Assembly (NCBI RefSeq): GCF_000003815.2 | Contig: NC_049982.1 | Location: 15,420,769-15,484,768, forward strand | Reading direction: 5' to 3' | DNA from: Branchiostoma floridae | Taxonomy: Eukaryota > Chordata > Leptocardii > Amphioxiformes > Branchiostomatidae | DNA: 64,000 nucleotides | Shown: piece by piece, positions 22,801-34,983 of the stretch | How positions within the stretch are numbered: position 1 is the stretch's first letter | How the letters are laid out: every line of letters starts with the position of its first letter | Notes under the pieces: generated by a model | What the model was told of the DNA's origin: nothing | The model's database searches: none | What the model saw: only the letters and a program-made list of their open reading frames with translations | Program-made: the position numbers and the translations under genes

Positions 22801-25800
22801 TACAAACACATGTACTGGTAAGAGAAATATCCGAATCACAAAATTGACCTAACACATCAGTTCTGCCTTGATAAGTACAAGCTGCCTTTCAAACTGACAC
22901 TTTCCAGCCACATTCTTCCTAGCCAAACCAGGGAACATTCCTGATCATAGATAACCACTTACATTCAGTGCAGCCAGTGTGGCTGCCTGGGAGGACAGAT
23001 CAGGAATACCATCACACGCTCCCAGTCCACTCAGTGTACCATCTGCATCACAGTCTGTACGGATACTTGTCAGGTTGTCTTTTGCTTGGTTGATGCCAGC
23101 CTCCAGGGTGGAGAACAACTCTTTCATCAATGTTAGACTGTTGTTTAGACTGATGACGGAAGCATGGGCACTGTCCAGTTCTATGGGAAGGTTAATGTAA
23201 TAGATTTTTTGGACATGTCAAATACTCCTGCTCTCAAATATGTTCATATTTCAGAATTTAAGAATTTTATTGAATTCTATACTCAGTGATTGGTCACATG
23301 TACTAGTATTTGAGAGGAGGTGAGGAACATAGACAGGAGTTTTGATCAGCACCAGCAATAGACAAAGAGAGTGTTTACTTACCTGTGTCTACTGTAGCAA
23401 GGCTGTTGGCAAAGGTGTCTATTCTGGACTCCATTGCTGTGATAAAAGGACCAGCTGCCAGCGTCCCAACACCTGTGATGAAAGACTTGTATTGGTTGTG
23501 TTTTTGAAAGAAATAAGAACAGAAAATGTATTCTGTTTTCTAGATTGGAGGCATTGAATAACAAACACCTAAAGTAGGACAGGGAAAAGTGGCATAACAT
23601 GATCCAAGATTCCAGAGTTGGTATTTGATTATGTCCTTGACAATCTGAAATGAGTAGTCTACCTAGTACCTGAAATATCTGATGATACCGCATCCAAGAC
23701 AACTCCAACATCCTGGTCTACAAATAGGTCAACTTCCTGCAGGAACAAAAGCAAGGAGATAGTACATTTTATCTATTTCATGAATTTTCAGGCGAGATCA
23801 ACAATTTCTTTCATTATGATGGTCTTTGTGAGGTTTCCAAAATGGTGACTATGAGAAACCCCTGCATACCTGAAATGTCTTGTTGAGGAAAGTCAGAAGG
23901 TCATCTACAATGTTGTCTGCTGTCTGCACAGTGACTTCAAACGAGCTGGAGATCCTACTGTTGGCTGGGTACATGCACAGGGCTGCTGTTCTGTGGAAGG
24001 GCAGGTCCAATGGTGTGATTAAATGGAAAACACTTGATAGCAGATGTAAGATATTTTTCCAATCTATTCTCAAGTGATACTCTGAGTAGATCTTTGTAGG
24101 GTTGGGCAGAAGTCTATACCATTTTTGATAGTATGATGCTAGAGCCCTCTGGCAAAATTACACAAAACTACAGCTCTCTTACTTTTATGTCAACTATATG
24201 GACATAAGAAATAACAAACAGCAAACACCAAGGAACCATGTGAAGGGGAAAATGAACAAGTTCTTTGAAAGAGATTTTTTAAATTTCTTTGTTTTCAATG
24301 TTTCCAAGAACTTTCATATCATTTATCATTTATTTCATGCAATCTTCCTCCCACAATTTTCCATGGTCTACTTCTTGATATTCATTTACACTTGAAATAA
24401 ACAATTAAGGAATCATGATAATACATTTGGAAAGTAAGATGACATGGAATAGGGGGAGCAAGAACATGTCTATCCTAACATGCAGTAACACCTACATCAT
24501 GACAAGGTTGACCAGAAGCAGACACCCTGCCATGACTAGCCCACGGTGACCACGTAGGTTGTACAGTTTAGCCGGGTCCATCCTCCGCCCACCACAGCGC
24601 CCACAGCAGCAGCGGCAGCAGCAGAAGATCAGCCCCGTGATGGGCAGCAACAGGCCCAGCAACAGACTCATTCCTCCAACAACGATGAACGGGATCTCAT
24701 AGGTGATGACCTAGAATATATATAGGGTGATTACAGTTATGTTTGGGATGTCCCTGTAGCTCAACCGGTAGCAGCCTCACAGTTGAGCTACTGTTTTCAA
24801 TTAGTTGGTAACTGTCCTGGATAAGGAATCACAGTTGGATCTGCAAATATTATTTGGAAGGAACATATAATGGGGGTTCAATCAAGGTTCAAGGAGGAGC
24901 CAAAGGCTTGGGCTAGAAACCTGGGGCAAACATTCCCTATAAAAATATGCCTTGCTAATGAAACAGAAGGGAAACTTACTGCCTCAGTGCACTGCAAGGG
25001 TCTGAACAAATAAAAGGCTGAACAACACTGATTTCTTCAAAATTAAGTTCAATCACCTCAAGATCTTAACTGCTCTGTGCTGATATTGGCATAAAAGGAA
25101 ACATCATCTAAAAACTCAATTAAGTGGTAATTAAAGTGAGCTATAACAGTTATGGTTTTTAACACTTTGATCACAGTTGATACCATGCAAAGGAAGAACA
25201 ACATATCATTTGCAATGCCAATTTGTCTCCTGTCCAAACAGCAGCCCTCCCCTCCCTCTTCCAGCCTCCTCCCGTGGTCGTTTTCTTACCTTCTGAATTG
25301 GGATCGCCCCCATACCTTCCCTCAGGAGCTGCCCAAGGATATCTGAAACAAAAAGATTAAGGAAAATTAGCCTGGTATAAAAAAATTTTAAAAAATTAGA
25401 AAATTCATAGCTGCCGAGCTCCGAGTCTCTTTGCCCTCTCACGCAGAGTAGCCTGGGCACCATCCTCCGTAGTGATTGCTGGCTCAATCTTTCTGCTTGC
25501 TCACCACTGATGGTACCCAAGCTTCACGCCAATAGGACAAGATATTAGGTTTTAATACCAAGCTAAAGTATAAAAACTTATATCATCAATATGGCAATGG
25601 CTGAAAGAAAAAAACATAACTTTGTCTATTAATAGAGACATGTGTTGTTCAAACGACAACTTACAGCACGCTAAGCCTTATTTTTTCATATGCCCTTGAA
25701 AGCCCCCCTCCCCAACATCAATCACGGCCTGCACGAACAACAGAGTTGCATCAAGATGACAGTCACATTTCTTTACCCAACATGATTGAAACGTCCGCCC

Positions 25801-26102
25801 TATAACAGCACAGTTTTCTGTCATATAACGATATGAAGCACAACCATACCCCAGAGGATGTCCGTGTTGACAAGAGCCGAGGCAAACTGACGAGCAAGAC
25901 TAGCGTAGGCTGACAGAGTCCATGGGTAAGTCGGTGTCCCTGTCTGCAGGACGTAGTTGACGTCCACCGAGCCCGGTCCCCACAGAATCGTCCCGTTCGA
26001 CACGGTCGTCGCTTCAACGGCTACTAATTGGTTTCCACATATGACTAACGTTACCAGCAAGAACAACGGTGATAAACATCTAGACTTCATCTTTATCGCC
26101 AT
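16826..26102 (-). CDS. PROM1: Prominin (CD133 family), five-pass membrane glycoprotein
   Basis: Prominins sit in cholesterol-rich plasma-membrane protrusions, microvilli and photoreceptor discs. Minus-strand exons: 25850-26102, 25290-25342, 24496-24710, 23870-23990, 23670-23736, 23383-23472, 22963-23180, 22715-22789, 22352-22400, 22089-22165, 21709-21794, 21403-21558, 21086-21209, 20776-20873, 20007-20103, 19549-19698, 18746-18832, 18448-18531, 18116-18169, 17720-17800, 17364-17521 and 16826-16947. All phases agree except the last junction (see findings). The sum is about 838 residues before the tail (human PROM1 865). The ATG at 26102 opens a signal peptide (SPLFLLVTLVICGNQLVAVE). TM1 (about 108-131) is followed by FCCCRCCCGRCGG, the family's Cys-rich cytoplasmic hallmark; TM2 is about 159-180; TM3 is VLIPGLFVLFGLLLACCGW; TM4 starts WYFMFSLVICLL; TM5 precedes RLGKYYRRV. 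Two large extracellular loops carry N-x-S/T sites. The symbol is by family: orthology to PROM1 versus PROM2 is probably one-to-many. Confidence 0.93.
17073..17092 (+). repeat. Short repeat shared by three prominin introns, copy 2
   Basis: This is identical over 20 bases to copy 1. Here it sits in the loop of a small hairpin with arms GTCCATT and AATGGAC. Confidence 0.6.
19455..19550. repeat. 62-bp-period direct repeat across a prominin splice donor
   Basis: A 34-base unit occurs at 19455-19488 and, with one mismatch, at 19517-19550. The second copy overlaps the donor of the exon 19549-19698 (minus-strand gttagg), so the first copy is a duplicated decoy donor 62 bases further into the intron. 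Confidence 0.8.
22494..22511 (-). repeat. Short repeat shared by three prominin introns, inverted copy
   Basis: On the minus strand this matches copies 1 and 2 over at least 18 bases. It lies between prominin exons 22352-22400 and 22715-22789. Confidence 0.5.
24748..24800 (+). mobile_element. tRNA-derived SINE fragment
   Basis: The stretch CCCTGTAGCTCAACCGGTAG looks like a tRNA 5' half with a Pol III A-box (about 24757-24771). No matching B-box follows within tRNA distance, so this is a truncated SINE head rather than a tRNA gene. It lies in a prominin intron. Confidence 0.45.
25450..25521. mobile_element. Miniature palindromic element, copy 1 (prominin intron 1)
   Basis: The inverted ends are GCCTGGGCACCATC and GATGGTACCCAAGC. 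They match the element at 40268-40346 in size class and end sequence. A TA precedes the left end. Confidence 0.6.
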
Positions 26103-26459
26103 TTTCAAGTTTGATGAGACATTAGGGTCATTCCATATCTTATATAAGAGTTAGGAGGTGCAATGATGGGGTAATTTGATTGTCCGGCTTTTACTCGTGC
26201 AATCTATATTTTAAGTTAGCTAACGATCTCGAGTATCAATATCTCTCCGTATATCTTATTTTTTCTAGTTTTAGCTTTTACCCATGAGTAACCACGATCT
26301 TCGGTTCCCCCCCTTTACTTCAAAGTGGTAGAAGCCAAATGACCGACAGGAAACTGCGTCACCTTGCGGAATGGTAATGGATGGCACAAAGCACAATTCA
26401 CACACCATGGTATGGGACAGTAGGTCGATGTACAGGTAACGTTAGGTTAGACATCCAGG
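26103..26459. other. Upstream flank of prominin
   Basis: A palindromic TATA-like stretch (CTTATATAAG) lies about 40 bases upstream of the prominin ATG. If used, the 5' UTR would be only a few bases, so it may be fortuitous. No gene is seen. Confidence 0.3.
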
Positions 26460-26795
26460 CAGGGCTCGAAATACCACCTGCATATGCAGGTTAGTGCAGG
26501 TAAAATTGGAGATGTGCAGGTATTTCTAGTGTCTACCTGCACCTAACCTGCACGGGTCCATGTACTAGGTTTTATACATAAATATCCTATGGTGTAGGTG
26601 CACGTGGATTGTCATGAGCTGCATTGGCTGTTACCATCTATTAAGTATAAAATAATGGTTCCTTAACAATTTCAGTATAGTCCATACTTCCTAAATTCAG
26701 AGTGGTGCAGGTAAAATTTGTCTGGTGCAGGTAATTTTCAATGTTACCTGCACCAGCTAGTGCAGGTATGAAGAAAAAAAGTATTTCGAGCCCTG
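26460..26795. mobile_element. hAT-type MITE with 8-bp target duplication
   Basis: The terminal inverted repeats CAGGGCTCGAAATAC and GTATTTCGAGCCCTG are perfect and flanked by a perfect 8-bp direct repeat CATCCAGG (26452-26459 and 26796-26803), the mark of hAT transposition. The interior is rich in GTGCAGGT motifs in both orientations. There is no transposase. A second copy is at 54267-54596. Confidence 0.9.
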
Positions 26796-26813
26796 CATCC
26801 AGGTAATAAGATA

Positions 26814-27100
26814 TGCCAAAAAGCAGTTAATCAAGCAACTGGATATGATTTCCAAAATTGTCTTCAGCTTGACTTTGCCTTACTTTTGTTGCTATTGGAA
26901 TCCAAATTGTCTTTAGCTTGACTTTGTTTAACAATGGCTCCAATAGGACATCTAAAATTGTCATCATTCATAGTTAGGGTACAAAAGATCAGTTCTTCGA
27001 GATCTCTTCAGTGTCACTGACGAAAGATGGTGGATACCATTTGAAACGTCTGGCCGTTTCCAAAATCATATCCAGTTGCTTGAGTAACTGCTTTTTGGCA
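26814..27100 (+). mobile_element. Inverted-repeat element with hammerhead-ribozyme-like core
   Basis: The arms of about 40 bp (26814-26854 and 27060-27100) are inverted copies beginning TGCCAAAAAGCAGTTA with very few differences. The interior has two and a half copies of a roughly 50-bp unit containing GCTTGACTTTG. At 27013-27054 lies a hammerhead-like block: GTCA, CTGACGA, a hairpin ATGGT/ACCAT, GAAAC, GTC, TGGC. Short terminal repeats carrying hammerheads are known from Penelope-like retroelements and retrozymes; assigning this one to them is inference. Confidence 0.55.
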
Positions 27101-28521
27101 CATGGGACAGTAGACATGTGCAATTGCTAGTACGTATTTTATCTGTTACAGAAATATTTTCCTTTCATAGGGTGCCTGAGAGATGTTATTAACGTAACTG
27201 TTAACAGTTATCCAATAACCCTGTCCTTACTGGTAATATTGCAATGTAGATATCATTTGTCAAGTTCCCCTCTAATTATGAAAGTTTAATATGCGCATGC
27301 TGCTGTATAATCGTTATGACATCGAAAAAGAAACATTTCCACTTCCATATCTCACACCGGTGGGACAGAGTTGGGAGGCACATATTGTGAATAACGTAAT
27401 CAAATTAATGTGTAACGTTACCTTATTTGAATATTTCAATGTGCAGAATTCAATTCCTTCTAATGTAACGTTACCAGAAGTAATAACCTCTAATAGTTTT
27501 GTATTAGTTCCGGCTGTTTGACACGTTCCGTTGTATTCTGATGATGGATATAAATTCTCTCTGCCCTTTAGTTGTCACGCCATCTTACAGCAGTCAAGTT
27601 TTCCTTCAAGTTCGGCAGATTTGGCAGAAAATCGACACGAAGGCGTGTTAATGTCTCCGTTCCACGGTTGACATTTCAGGGGGGTCGCGCAGTTTCCGCC
27701 GGAGCATATCTGGCACGCCTGCCAGGTACAGATAGTGCGTCTACCGCTTCGTGAACGGTGATCATCCCCATCATCACCATATGAATCTTTCTCATGTGGC
27801 TCCTAAAATACTAGCCTGACAGGATTACATTCGTCCCCAACAATAGGCTTGCTATCATGTTCATAGCCATTTTAGGCGAAATCATACCCGTTCTGAGTGT
27901 CGTTTATCGCAGTGTGCTGAACGAAAAAAAATTACTCCAGTTACCAATGTATGTGACGATTATGAAAATTTCTATCTTATCTTTAGCTTCTTTAAAAATA
28001 AACCTCATGCATGATTTTTGTCAACATGTAATTTGTAATCATCTGGTTTTGGTTTCACGATGGTAAATTTTGGCCCCAAAATTTCCAGACTTCTATGTGG
28101 GGATTTAGAACACGAATCATGTTCCATCGAACAGAACGCTGGCGTGATCGAACAGAACGGGCATTCTATTTGGGGTCATCCGAGGTCACCCGCAGGTTGT
28201 TACAGTAAACACGCAGAAAACACCCTCATTTTCCCGGGTGCCGTGCGTCAGAAGAATAACAAACATTTTCACAAATATAAACCGTTATTTGGCAAGCTTA
28301 GTTTTGCTGCCGCTTAGTTTGGAACATGTGACATGTAACAAAGCTGCTGGCGTCATTATTGGTGACCTTGAATGTTACAACACTTGTTTACGGCGGTATC
28401 AATTACTCTATGTCACTATCAGTGCGACTCGACATAGGACCAAACATGGTATTTAAATCGCTTGCAAAACGCGTGCAAATCAACTCTTTCAGGACTTATA
28501 ATGTCGACAACTAATATCTCC
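27101..28521. other. Intergenic, no gene seen
   Basis: The palindrome GTAACGTTAC recurs (about 27413 and 27464). A short direct repeat ATCGAACAGAACG occurs twice near 28126-28160. The open frames here have no recognisable product. Confidence 0.4.
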
Positions 28522-28675
28522 AGCTTTGTGTCTTAGGGATTTTTGGAACATGGAGGTAATTTTGAATTACGAGCCTTTGAGTGTGAAAACTTGAAAAAAT
28601 GACAATTTTTCGACCTAATATTGGCTGTAAAATTAGTTCTAAGTAGAAGTTGAAAAATCCCTAAGACAGAAAGTT
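28522..28675. repeat. Imperfect inverted repeat, about 26-bp arms
   Basis: The left arm contains TGTCTTAGGGATTTTT (about 28530-28545) and the right arm AAAAATCCCTAAGACA (about 28650-28665), separated by roughly 100 bases. It is probably a foldback or MITE remnant. Confidence 0.7.
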
Positions 28676-29421
28676 TGATCTTAATATCATCACCTATATG
28701 AAATAAAAGATTTGGATTTTCAGTCAAATTTAGGACCAATCTAAATATGGTATTTGTTTTTTTGGCCCACCGAACACCCTTTCTAAATCAACCAACTATG
28801 CACATTTCAGAAGACATTGAGACAAAACTGTGTAGCACACGTACACGGTAAGACTTGAAGTGTACACACTGCCAGTTTTCATTTAATATCGACGAGGCAC
28901 GTGCGAGAGGTTGTTTTTCAAACTATCACGATATTTTAGAAGATGTTTCAGTCACCGTCAGCCCTCCGCGGGGACCGCGCGGGAGTTCCGGTAACCCGAT
29001 ACTCTGCGTTCGAATGGAAACTTTTCGGCCAAATTTGACCATCGTGTTTCCCTGTACGCGTGCGATGGCCCATAATCCAGCTCCATGGCTGTCATGATGA
29101 GAAAACTTCCTTCTCTCTTTTCTCTGTGTCGGTATAATTGACCGAACGTTTCAACATTATAGCCCGCAGGTTGCAAGTGTATAGTTGGTTGTTTCTTCAC
29201 ATTCAATTCACACAAAATAAACCTGACTCATGAACAAAACTAAAATGTAGAAAGTGACCGGTGTTTGGAGAGGCGGGCTCGCTCGGCCATGAGGATTTTG
29301 CTCCTTATATGGCTATCGATCGTGCGCGGCCCGATCATTAAAGTTACGGTATTCCCCGGGGGCCTGTTTACAGCCACGTATATGCTTCTCATTCACGGTT
29401 GATCGACATTCTTGCAATGAC

Positions 29422-29482
29422 CTACTTTCTTCAGTAGGGAGAAAGTAGAGACAAGGACGTTATATGGTCATATAACGTCCTT
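29422..29482. repeat. Two adjacent hairpins
   Basis: CTACTTTC pairs with GAAAGTAG (about 29422-29448). A perfect 14-bp inverted repeat follows, AAGGACGTTATATG at 29453-29466 and its complement at 29469-29482, with a 2-base loop. Confidence 0.85.
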
Positions 29483-29483
29483 A

Positions 29484-29516
29484 GTAGAGAGAGAGAGAGA
29501 GAGAGAGGGAGAGAGG
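29484..29516 (+). repeat. GA-rich simple repeat
   Basis: A (GA)n tract directly follows the hairpins and grades into purine-rich sequence to about 29550. Confidence 0.9.
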
Positions 29517-30996
29517 AGTCAGAAAGAGGGATAGTGAGAGAGAAAGAGAAGAATACATCGAATCGTGGATATAGTCTTTCCTGACTTCTGCAAGGTATTT
29601 CTAAGGCTTAGAAACTAATATTGTATTCCCGGTTACCCGATGACGTTAGACCCTAGCAAAAACATGCCACGAAAGCCTTTTAGTTGTCCGTGGCAATGAA
29701 AATTTGGGCGATGAAAACGTAGTAGAATCGTTTCCCAAAATCTTCTCCTCATCATTTCTGTTGCGATTTTAAAAAGAGAATCACCAAAGTTAAGCCATCC
29801 TGCATTCTTGTACCTGTATTTGTTGGATCACTTCAGCAGAAATCTACAACTGGCCCTGCTTTTTCAGCAGCGTAACCGGAAACACAACATTAATTTTTCT
29901 AGGCCTTAGAATCGTGACTAGGTGAAGAATTGAAGGATATTTTATTGATGTTGAAAGCTTTACGTTGTCTCTGGACACTGTCGTGTGAAACCATGTTATT
30001 CCTGTTGATATTCTGTAGACTGTACTTTGTCATTTTTCTAGAGCTTATCACGATAACTTCTTTGTCTTAAAGTAATGTCGCCATTGACTATGCCTGCAAA
30101 GTTACTCAACTTGCTGAGAGAGGGGAATATATATAGAGAGGGGGCGGAGATAGAGTGATAGATTAAAGATTTGAAGTATTGAGTATCATGAAAGAGCTAG
30201 AGCCTTTGCACATACGAGAAGTGCCATTTAGCAACGCTAGGATGATGAAAACTGGGAGCGGCGGCGGCACGCTTTCAGAGGGCTAACATAAAGCTGACTT
30301 GATTAACAACGATCCTCTGATGTTATTTCCGTGGCCCTTAACTTATTTCCAAGTCATGGCGAAGTAATCCCTTTAATTCCGAATCTCCGCAACTCATCAA
30401 TCTGGAAAGGTTCTGTATCAAAGGCGCCATCAGAAGGTACCTGTTCAAGGTTGCGGGGCTCTCTGGTGACTTCCCTAATTTTCTAAACGAGCCCCTGAGC
30501 AAGAAGTTAGTCAGAGTTAATGTAAATTGCCAGGGAAGATGATCTGCAATTGTGACACAAAACGGCACATGAGGCAGGGGTGATACGCGGATCATCAGTG
30601 ATCGTCATTTGTGGGGATTACACATACATGTCACGCCGGCATCAGCATTCATCATATTAGCTATGGGTTGATCAGATAACTCAACAAGCACCAAAACATC
30701 GCGGTGAGAAATACATTTCAACTCCTCAAAGGTAATGGTTTATTCCTTTGTGAGAGTGATTCGGGGGAAATGCTTCTGTAGCTGTGTAGAGTAGGTTTCA
30801 GACTTACGTTGATCGAATCCCTTTAGTCATGGTAAGCGATTACACCTTCTGGCAGGAATCTGATCCCTGTCGGGAAATGGGGCTATCATAAGTGATGTTT
30901 GTCACTACCGGTGCACCCATCATTTGCATCACTCGAGCTACACGCTCAGAACGCCACTATGATATGCGTAATCATTAAATGTGATCTTCCACACAG

Positions 30997-31075
30997 CATG
31001 CGTGGCCTAGTCATCATTAGCAACCCTGATTCTTGATTGTAAGGTCGTGAGTTCGAATCCCCGCTGTTATCGTTC
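30997..31075 (+). mobile_element. tRNA-derived SINE head or tRNA pseudogene
   Basis: An A-box-like TGGCCTAGTCA (31002-31012) is followed 38 bases on by a good B-box AGTTCGAATCC (31050-31060). The stem pairing expected of a functional tRNA is poor and no acceptor stem can be closed, so this is a SINE head or decayed tRNA. Confidence 0.55.
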
Positions 31076-34000
31076 ACCCGCTTGTATGCTGTTGGGAAGT
31101 AATTTCCACCAACATATTGATGATGTGTGTATAAAAGAAGGACAAAAAGCACAGACGAATAGGACGTCATTATTATCATATTTCATCCCAACCTCCAAAA
31201 CTGTAATAGTGATTAGTGATAATTTATTGCGCAGCAATTGCATCGGTGACTTTGTATGACAATGTACAGGTAACAAAAGTGACTATCCAAGAGCTAAAAG
31301 CTCCTTGGTACTATATAACAACAATTCTAATAGTGGACTGCATCAAGTTGAACATACAATAATTACGAAAGTGAACTATTGCGAACATGATATTGCGTAT
31401 GTGTATGCTGCTCAACGACGTATCATTCAGGAATGGTGCAGTTTCTCTTCTGATGAAGTGGAGTTGGCTGGACAGGAAGGGGTACAGCCGTGTTCATTGA
31501 AATTGTTTAACAGGACCTATCGTTGCATGGCCGATATGGCCAGTGGGAAAAGGGCTTTCTCTCCGTAAACGCCTGAAACCTAGTATTTTGTGTTTTGTAT
31601 GTTCCCCTTGGTGGCAGGAAAACAGGTCGGAGCGAAATGAATTAGATCCCGCCCCACAACAATCAACATGAAGACACCATACTTCACTGGTTGCTGTCCC
31701 CTCAATTTTGCAAATACATGTAGTTGCCATAGGACGCAAAGCTGCCTATTCGTTTTATTGCGCCATCCACCGCCGATCCGTCTCCCAATACATATTTTTG
31801 CTTCCAGTCTCTGACGTCCAGGCGTTATCTCCACTGAAACCTGCGCTTAACGGCTGTCCTTTCCCGCGCTTTTCGCTCTCCATTGATCCCGCCCACGCCG
31901 CGCAGGGAGAATCTCATTCATAAAACACGGCCGACCTGGAGTCCATCAAGGCCCGGCTTTGGATGTACGTCACGATCGGCCGTCAGTACAAATCTCAGAT
32001 AGCGAGTCGGGGGGCTCATCATTGCCCTGGCTTGATGGAACGGTGCATCAGAGGCTGGCTGGCGCCAATCTTTCCTCTGGATCTCAGACATTCTTGAACG
32101 GTACTTGTCCCTTTAGAACGTTAATCACGAACGAAATTCATGTCGTATTCTTGTCAGCCTTACTCTGTTTCGGCCTACTTACTCTTTCTTCTAGGACGTT
32201 TAGTGTAAAAATGAAATTTATTCACGATGCTATCTTTTCAGCCTTCTGGGTGAGACAGTGCCACTGAAATCCTTGAAAACCCTTCGTTTCCTTGAAACGT
32301 TTGTCTTAATATCCTGAAAACCTCTGGGTTAGCTATAGGTAGGGTATGAACTTTCCCATTTTGGTAGACATTTTTCAGACACGTTACCCCTTAGTTTTCG
32401 TAGGGACAGAACGGTGAGTTGTTGGGTCCTGCGGATGGATACAGGAGGATATGAGGTTTCTTTCAAAGAGCTGGCTTTTCTCGGAGTTTGAGCCCATCGA
32501 CCCCATGTTTTCCTGTCATGGTCATAAAGTAGGCCATTACTAGTATCTATTTCTACTGGAGAAAAAAAAATGGACATTGAAATTTGAGCATGTACTCTAG
32601 CGTGGTCATGTTTCAGTGCTTGTTATGGAGGCCCGATGCTGATGTCTGTCCTTCTCATTATTCCAGCACGATGATTGCAGTTTAAACTTAATACGCATAG
32701 CGGCGCTCAAGGAGGACCGTAATTTGCCTGGATTGTCAACACAATGCATGTCCCGTGAAACAGGTGCGCCAAAGGATTCCGTCCCCGAGACTCGCTATGG
32801 TCATCAATCACATGAACTGATCATGAGTTCAGCGCACTTCGCCAGGCATTTGGTTCTTGACTGCGTGTTATCTCCACCGTTGTTAGGCCATCACGCCGGT
32901 CGTTCGTTCCACTCGACACGTTCTGTATTTCGAAGAGCTGCGAACATTACCCGGGCACGTACGCTATGCACACCTGAATGGTTGGTGAACCCAGGGTCGC
33001 GAGCCTCGCCCTTCATTTCATGTGGGGATTTCAGGCACGTACTTCCCTGCTCGGAAAATGTTTGAAGACCCCAAACTTCCCTGGGTAGTGTTCGGAGTCC
33101 AAGTTTTGTGTCATTTTCGTGATTATCTACTCAAACCAATGTTCTTGTCCCCAAGATGACTATCAGCTCAGCTCAGTGGACTTTCGTTATTGGTCCATGG
33201 ACGTCATTAATCCTTCAGGGTCCACACCCGTCGATTGGTCTTATGCTCATAAATTTGCCTAACGTTATTGCATTGGCACGAATGTCAGCTTTTCCACCTG
33301 TAACGCTAGTTCACCTTTATCCGCGGGTAACATATATCCGCTGTTTTTCAAAACAGGCATATCAAGTCGACCGGCGGTATATCAACTTGATATCCCTAAA
33401 TGCATTTTTTGAATGACCGGATATAGGTTACCCCCCGCAGATAAAGATAACTAGCGTCTTCATATGTATCCGCCACAACCTTCCTTGCTTATCGTCAGTT
33501 ATTAGTACAAATAGCTTTCATGTCGTTGATACATTTTTACAATATTTTTACAAGCAAAAACATCACAAAAGAAGTTGAAAGGAATTGTCAGGACATCTTT
33601 GGAGCGTTTTCACCAAGGAGGTCCAACTCATATACTTAGTGCCTCTTCCTTTAACGTTTGAGTGAGAGTATCATTAAAGTCCCCAGACCAGTTCACTCAA
33701 CTACTCAACTCAACTCGTAGTCTGATTCTTTCCACATTCCACAAAGAAGACTGTACACATATTTGTATTGTATGTGTTTTTCGGCACAGTGTGTGCGTCT
33801 GTATGAGGCCCGTATTACTATTAGTCTCGAGAAGTGCGGCTTAAATCTCAGTTATTATAATAGGTGAGTTATTGAAGGTGTGTGTCGACACCACAAGCGC
33901 TGTTCCTGCCGACCGGTCTCACCGCATATTTACATACTGTCCCATCTATTTGCGTCTAACTAAATGGCAGCAAGTAAAGAGGAATGGCTGAGAGCGTTTC

Positions 34001-34799
34001 AATCACTAGCACCACCCAGTTTCCCGGCGACGGGGTCATGCGTGTCTGTTCCCCATTGATTTTTGGCGTTGGCAAAGCGCCAGCTATGCGTGGGGGAGGG
34101 GTATCCCTCTAAATTCCCTGCTGTCGATTTCATCAAATCTCACAAAACCTTAAAAATTGCCGTGCTAAAAACATCGGATGTCGTTAAGCTTGCCATTCTT
34201 TGCCAATTGTAAGGCTTAAAACCTGCCCTGATACAGTTACTCGCCTCTATCAGATGGCCAGTCGAAAGGAGAAAGTTGGTTGTTTTGAGACTGTCCCTGG
34301 CTCGGGTCCATAAATAAAGCCATGATTGCGTATGCTTCCATTTCACGTGGGTGAAAGAGGCGGTAAACACGCGGACCGATCAACTTTCCCTCCGCCTCCA
34401 CTACAGCTGATCGTTCCATTTCCGAACAATATCCCCTCAACATAACTCAGATATCCATTTTAAACCTAATTTGAACTGCGGACTTAATTTTTCTGTGAAA
34501 CGCCCCCTCTTTGTCATTTTCGTGACCCAAGCCCAAGCTTTTTCTCGCGTAATTTATCTAACCTTTAACCCTATTGCCATATGATTGGCTAGTATTTGGA
34601 CGTTCTCACCTAAACTATGTCGTCAAGGGCTGTATATAATCTTTGTTATCAAAAAACGACATAGTATGATAGTCATGTTAAATTTGGCATATAAAAATAA
34701 TATATATTTATAACAAGTCTAACAAAATCGTATATAATTTATATGATTTCTTTTATAATTGTACAAATAAAAAAATATATGCGCTACCAACACCCCTGG
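31076..34799. other. Intergenic, no gene seen
   Basis: The open frames of 60 to 113 codons in this stretch have no recognisable domain, no consistent splice sites and no family resemblance. A perfect 10-bp inverted repeat ACTATGTCGT is at 34614-34623 and 34656-34665. AT-rich DNA with several TATATA runs occupies about 34660-34790. Confidence 0.4.
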
Positions 34800-34983
34800 T
34801 AATGGCCGTGTCCATTGGAGTAGGTTTGGAGCTGATGCCAGGCGCTCACTGAGGCTCGACTGGGCCGAGGGAAGACAGTGCCTGGAGAAAGGCGAAGGAA
34901 CACGGTCGCAAAAGGCATAGAAAGACGGGCAAGAGGGCTACATTTCCTCATACCTGCCACAAGATGTTCATGTGAACCTCTAG
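34800..34983 (+). other. Possible non-coding first exon of FAM53
   Basis: A GC-richer block follows an AT-rich stretch and ends at a consensus donor (CTCTAG then gtaagacc at 34984). The first FAM53 coding exon at 43957 starts with an acceptor, so an upstream non-coding exon must exist; this is one candidate. Nothing else ties it to FAM53. Confidence 0.2.

Larger units (their letters stand above)
28676..30998. other. Intergenic, possible regulatory sequence
   Basis: No coding exon is seen. The parts at about 28900-29060 and 30230-30620 have balanced, complex composition unlike the AT-rich flanks, which would fit conserved non-coding DNA between the divergent prominin and FAM53 genes. No specific site can be named. 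Confidence 0.25.

Noticed and set aside
34614-34665. Perfect 10-bp inverted repeat as a possible regulatory hairpin
   Set aside because: It is short, lies in AT-rich sequence, and has no further support.
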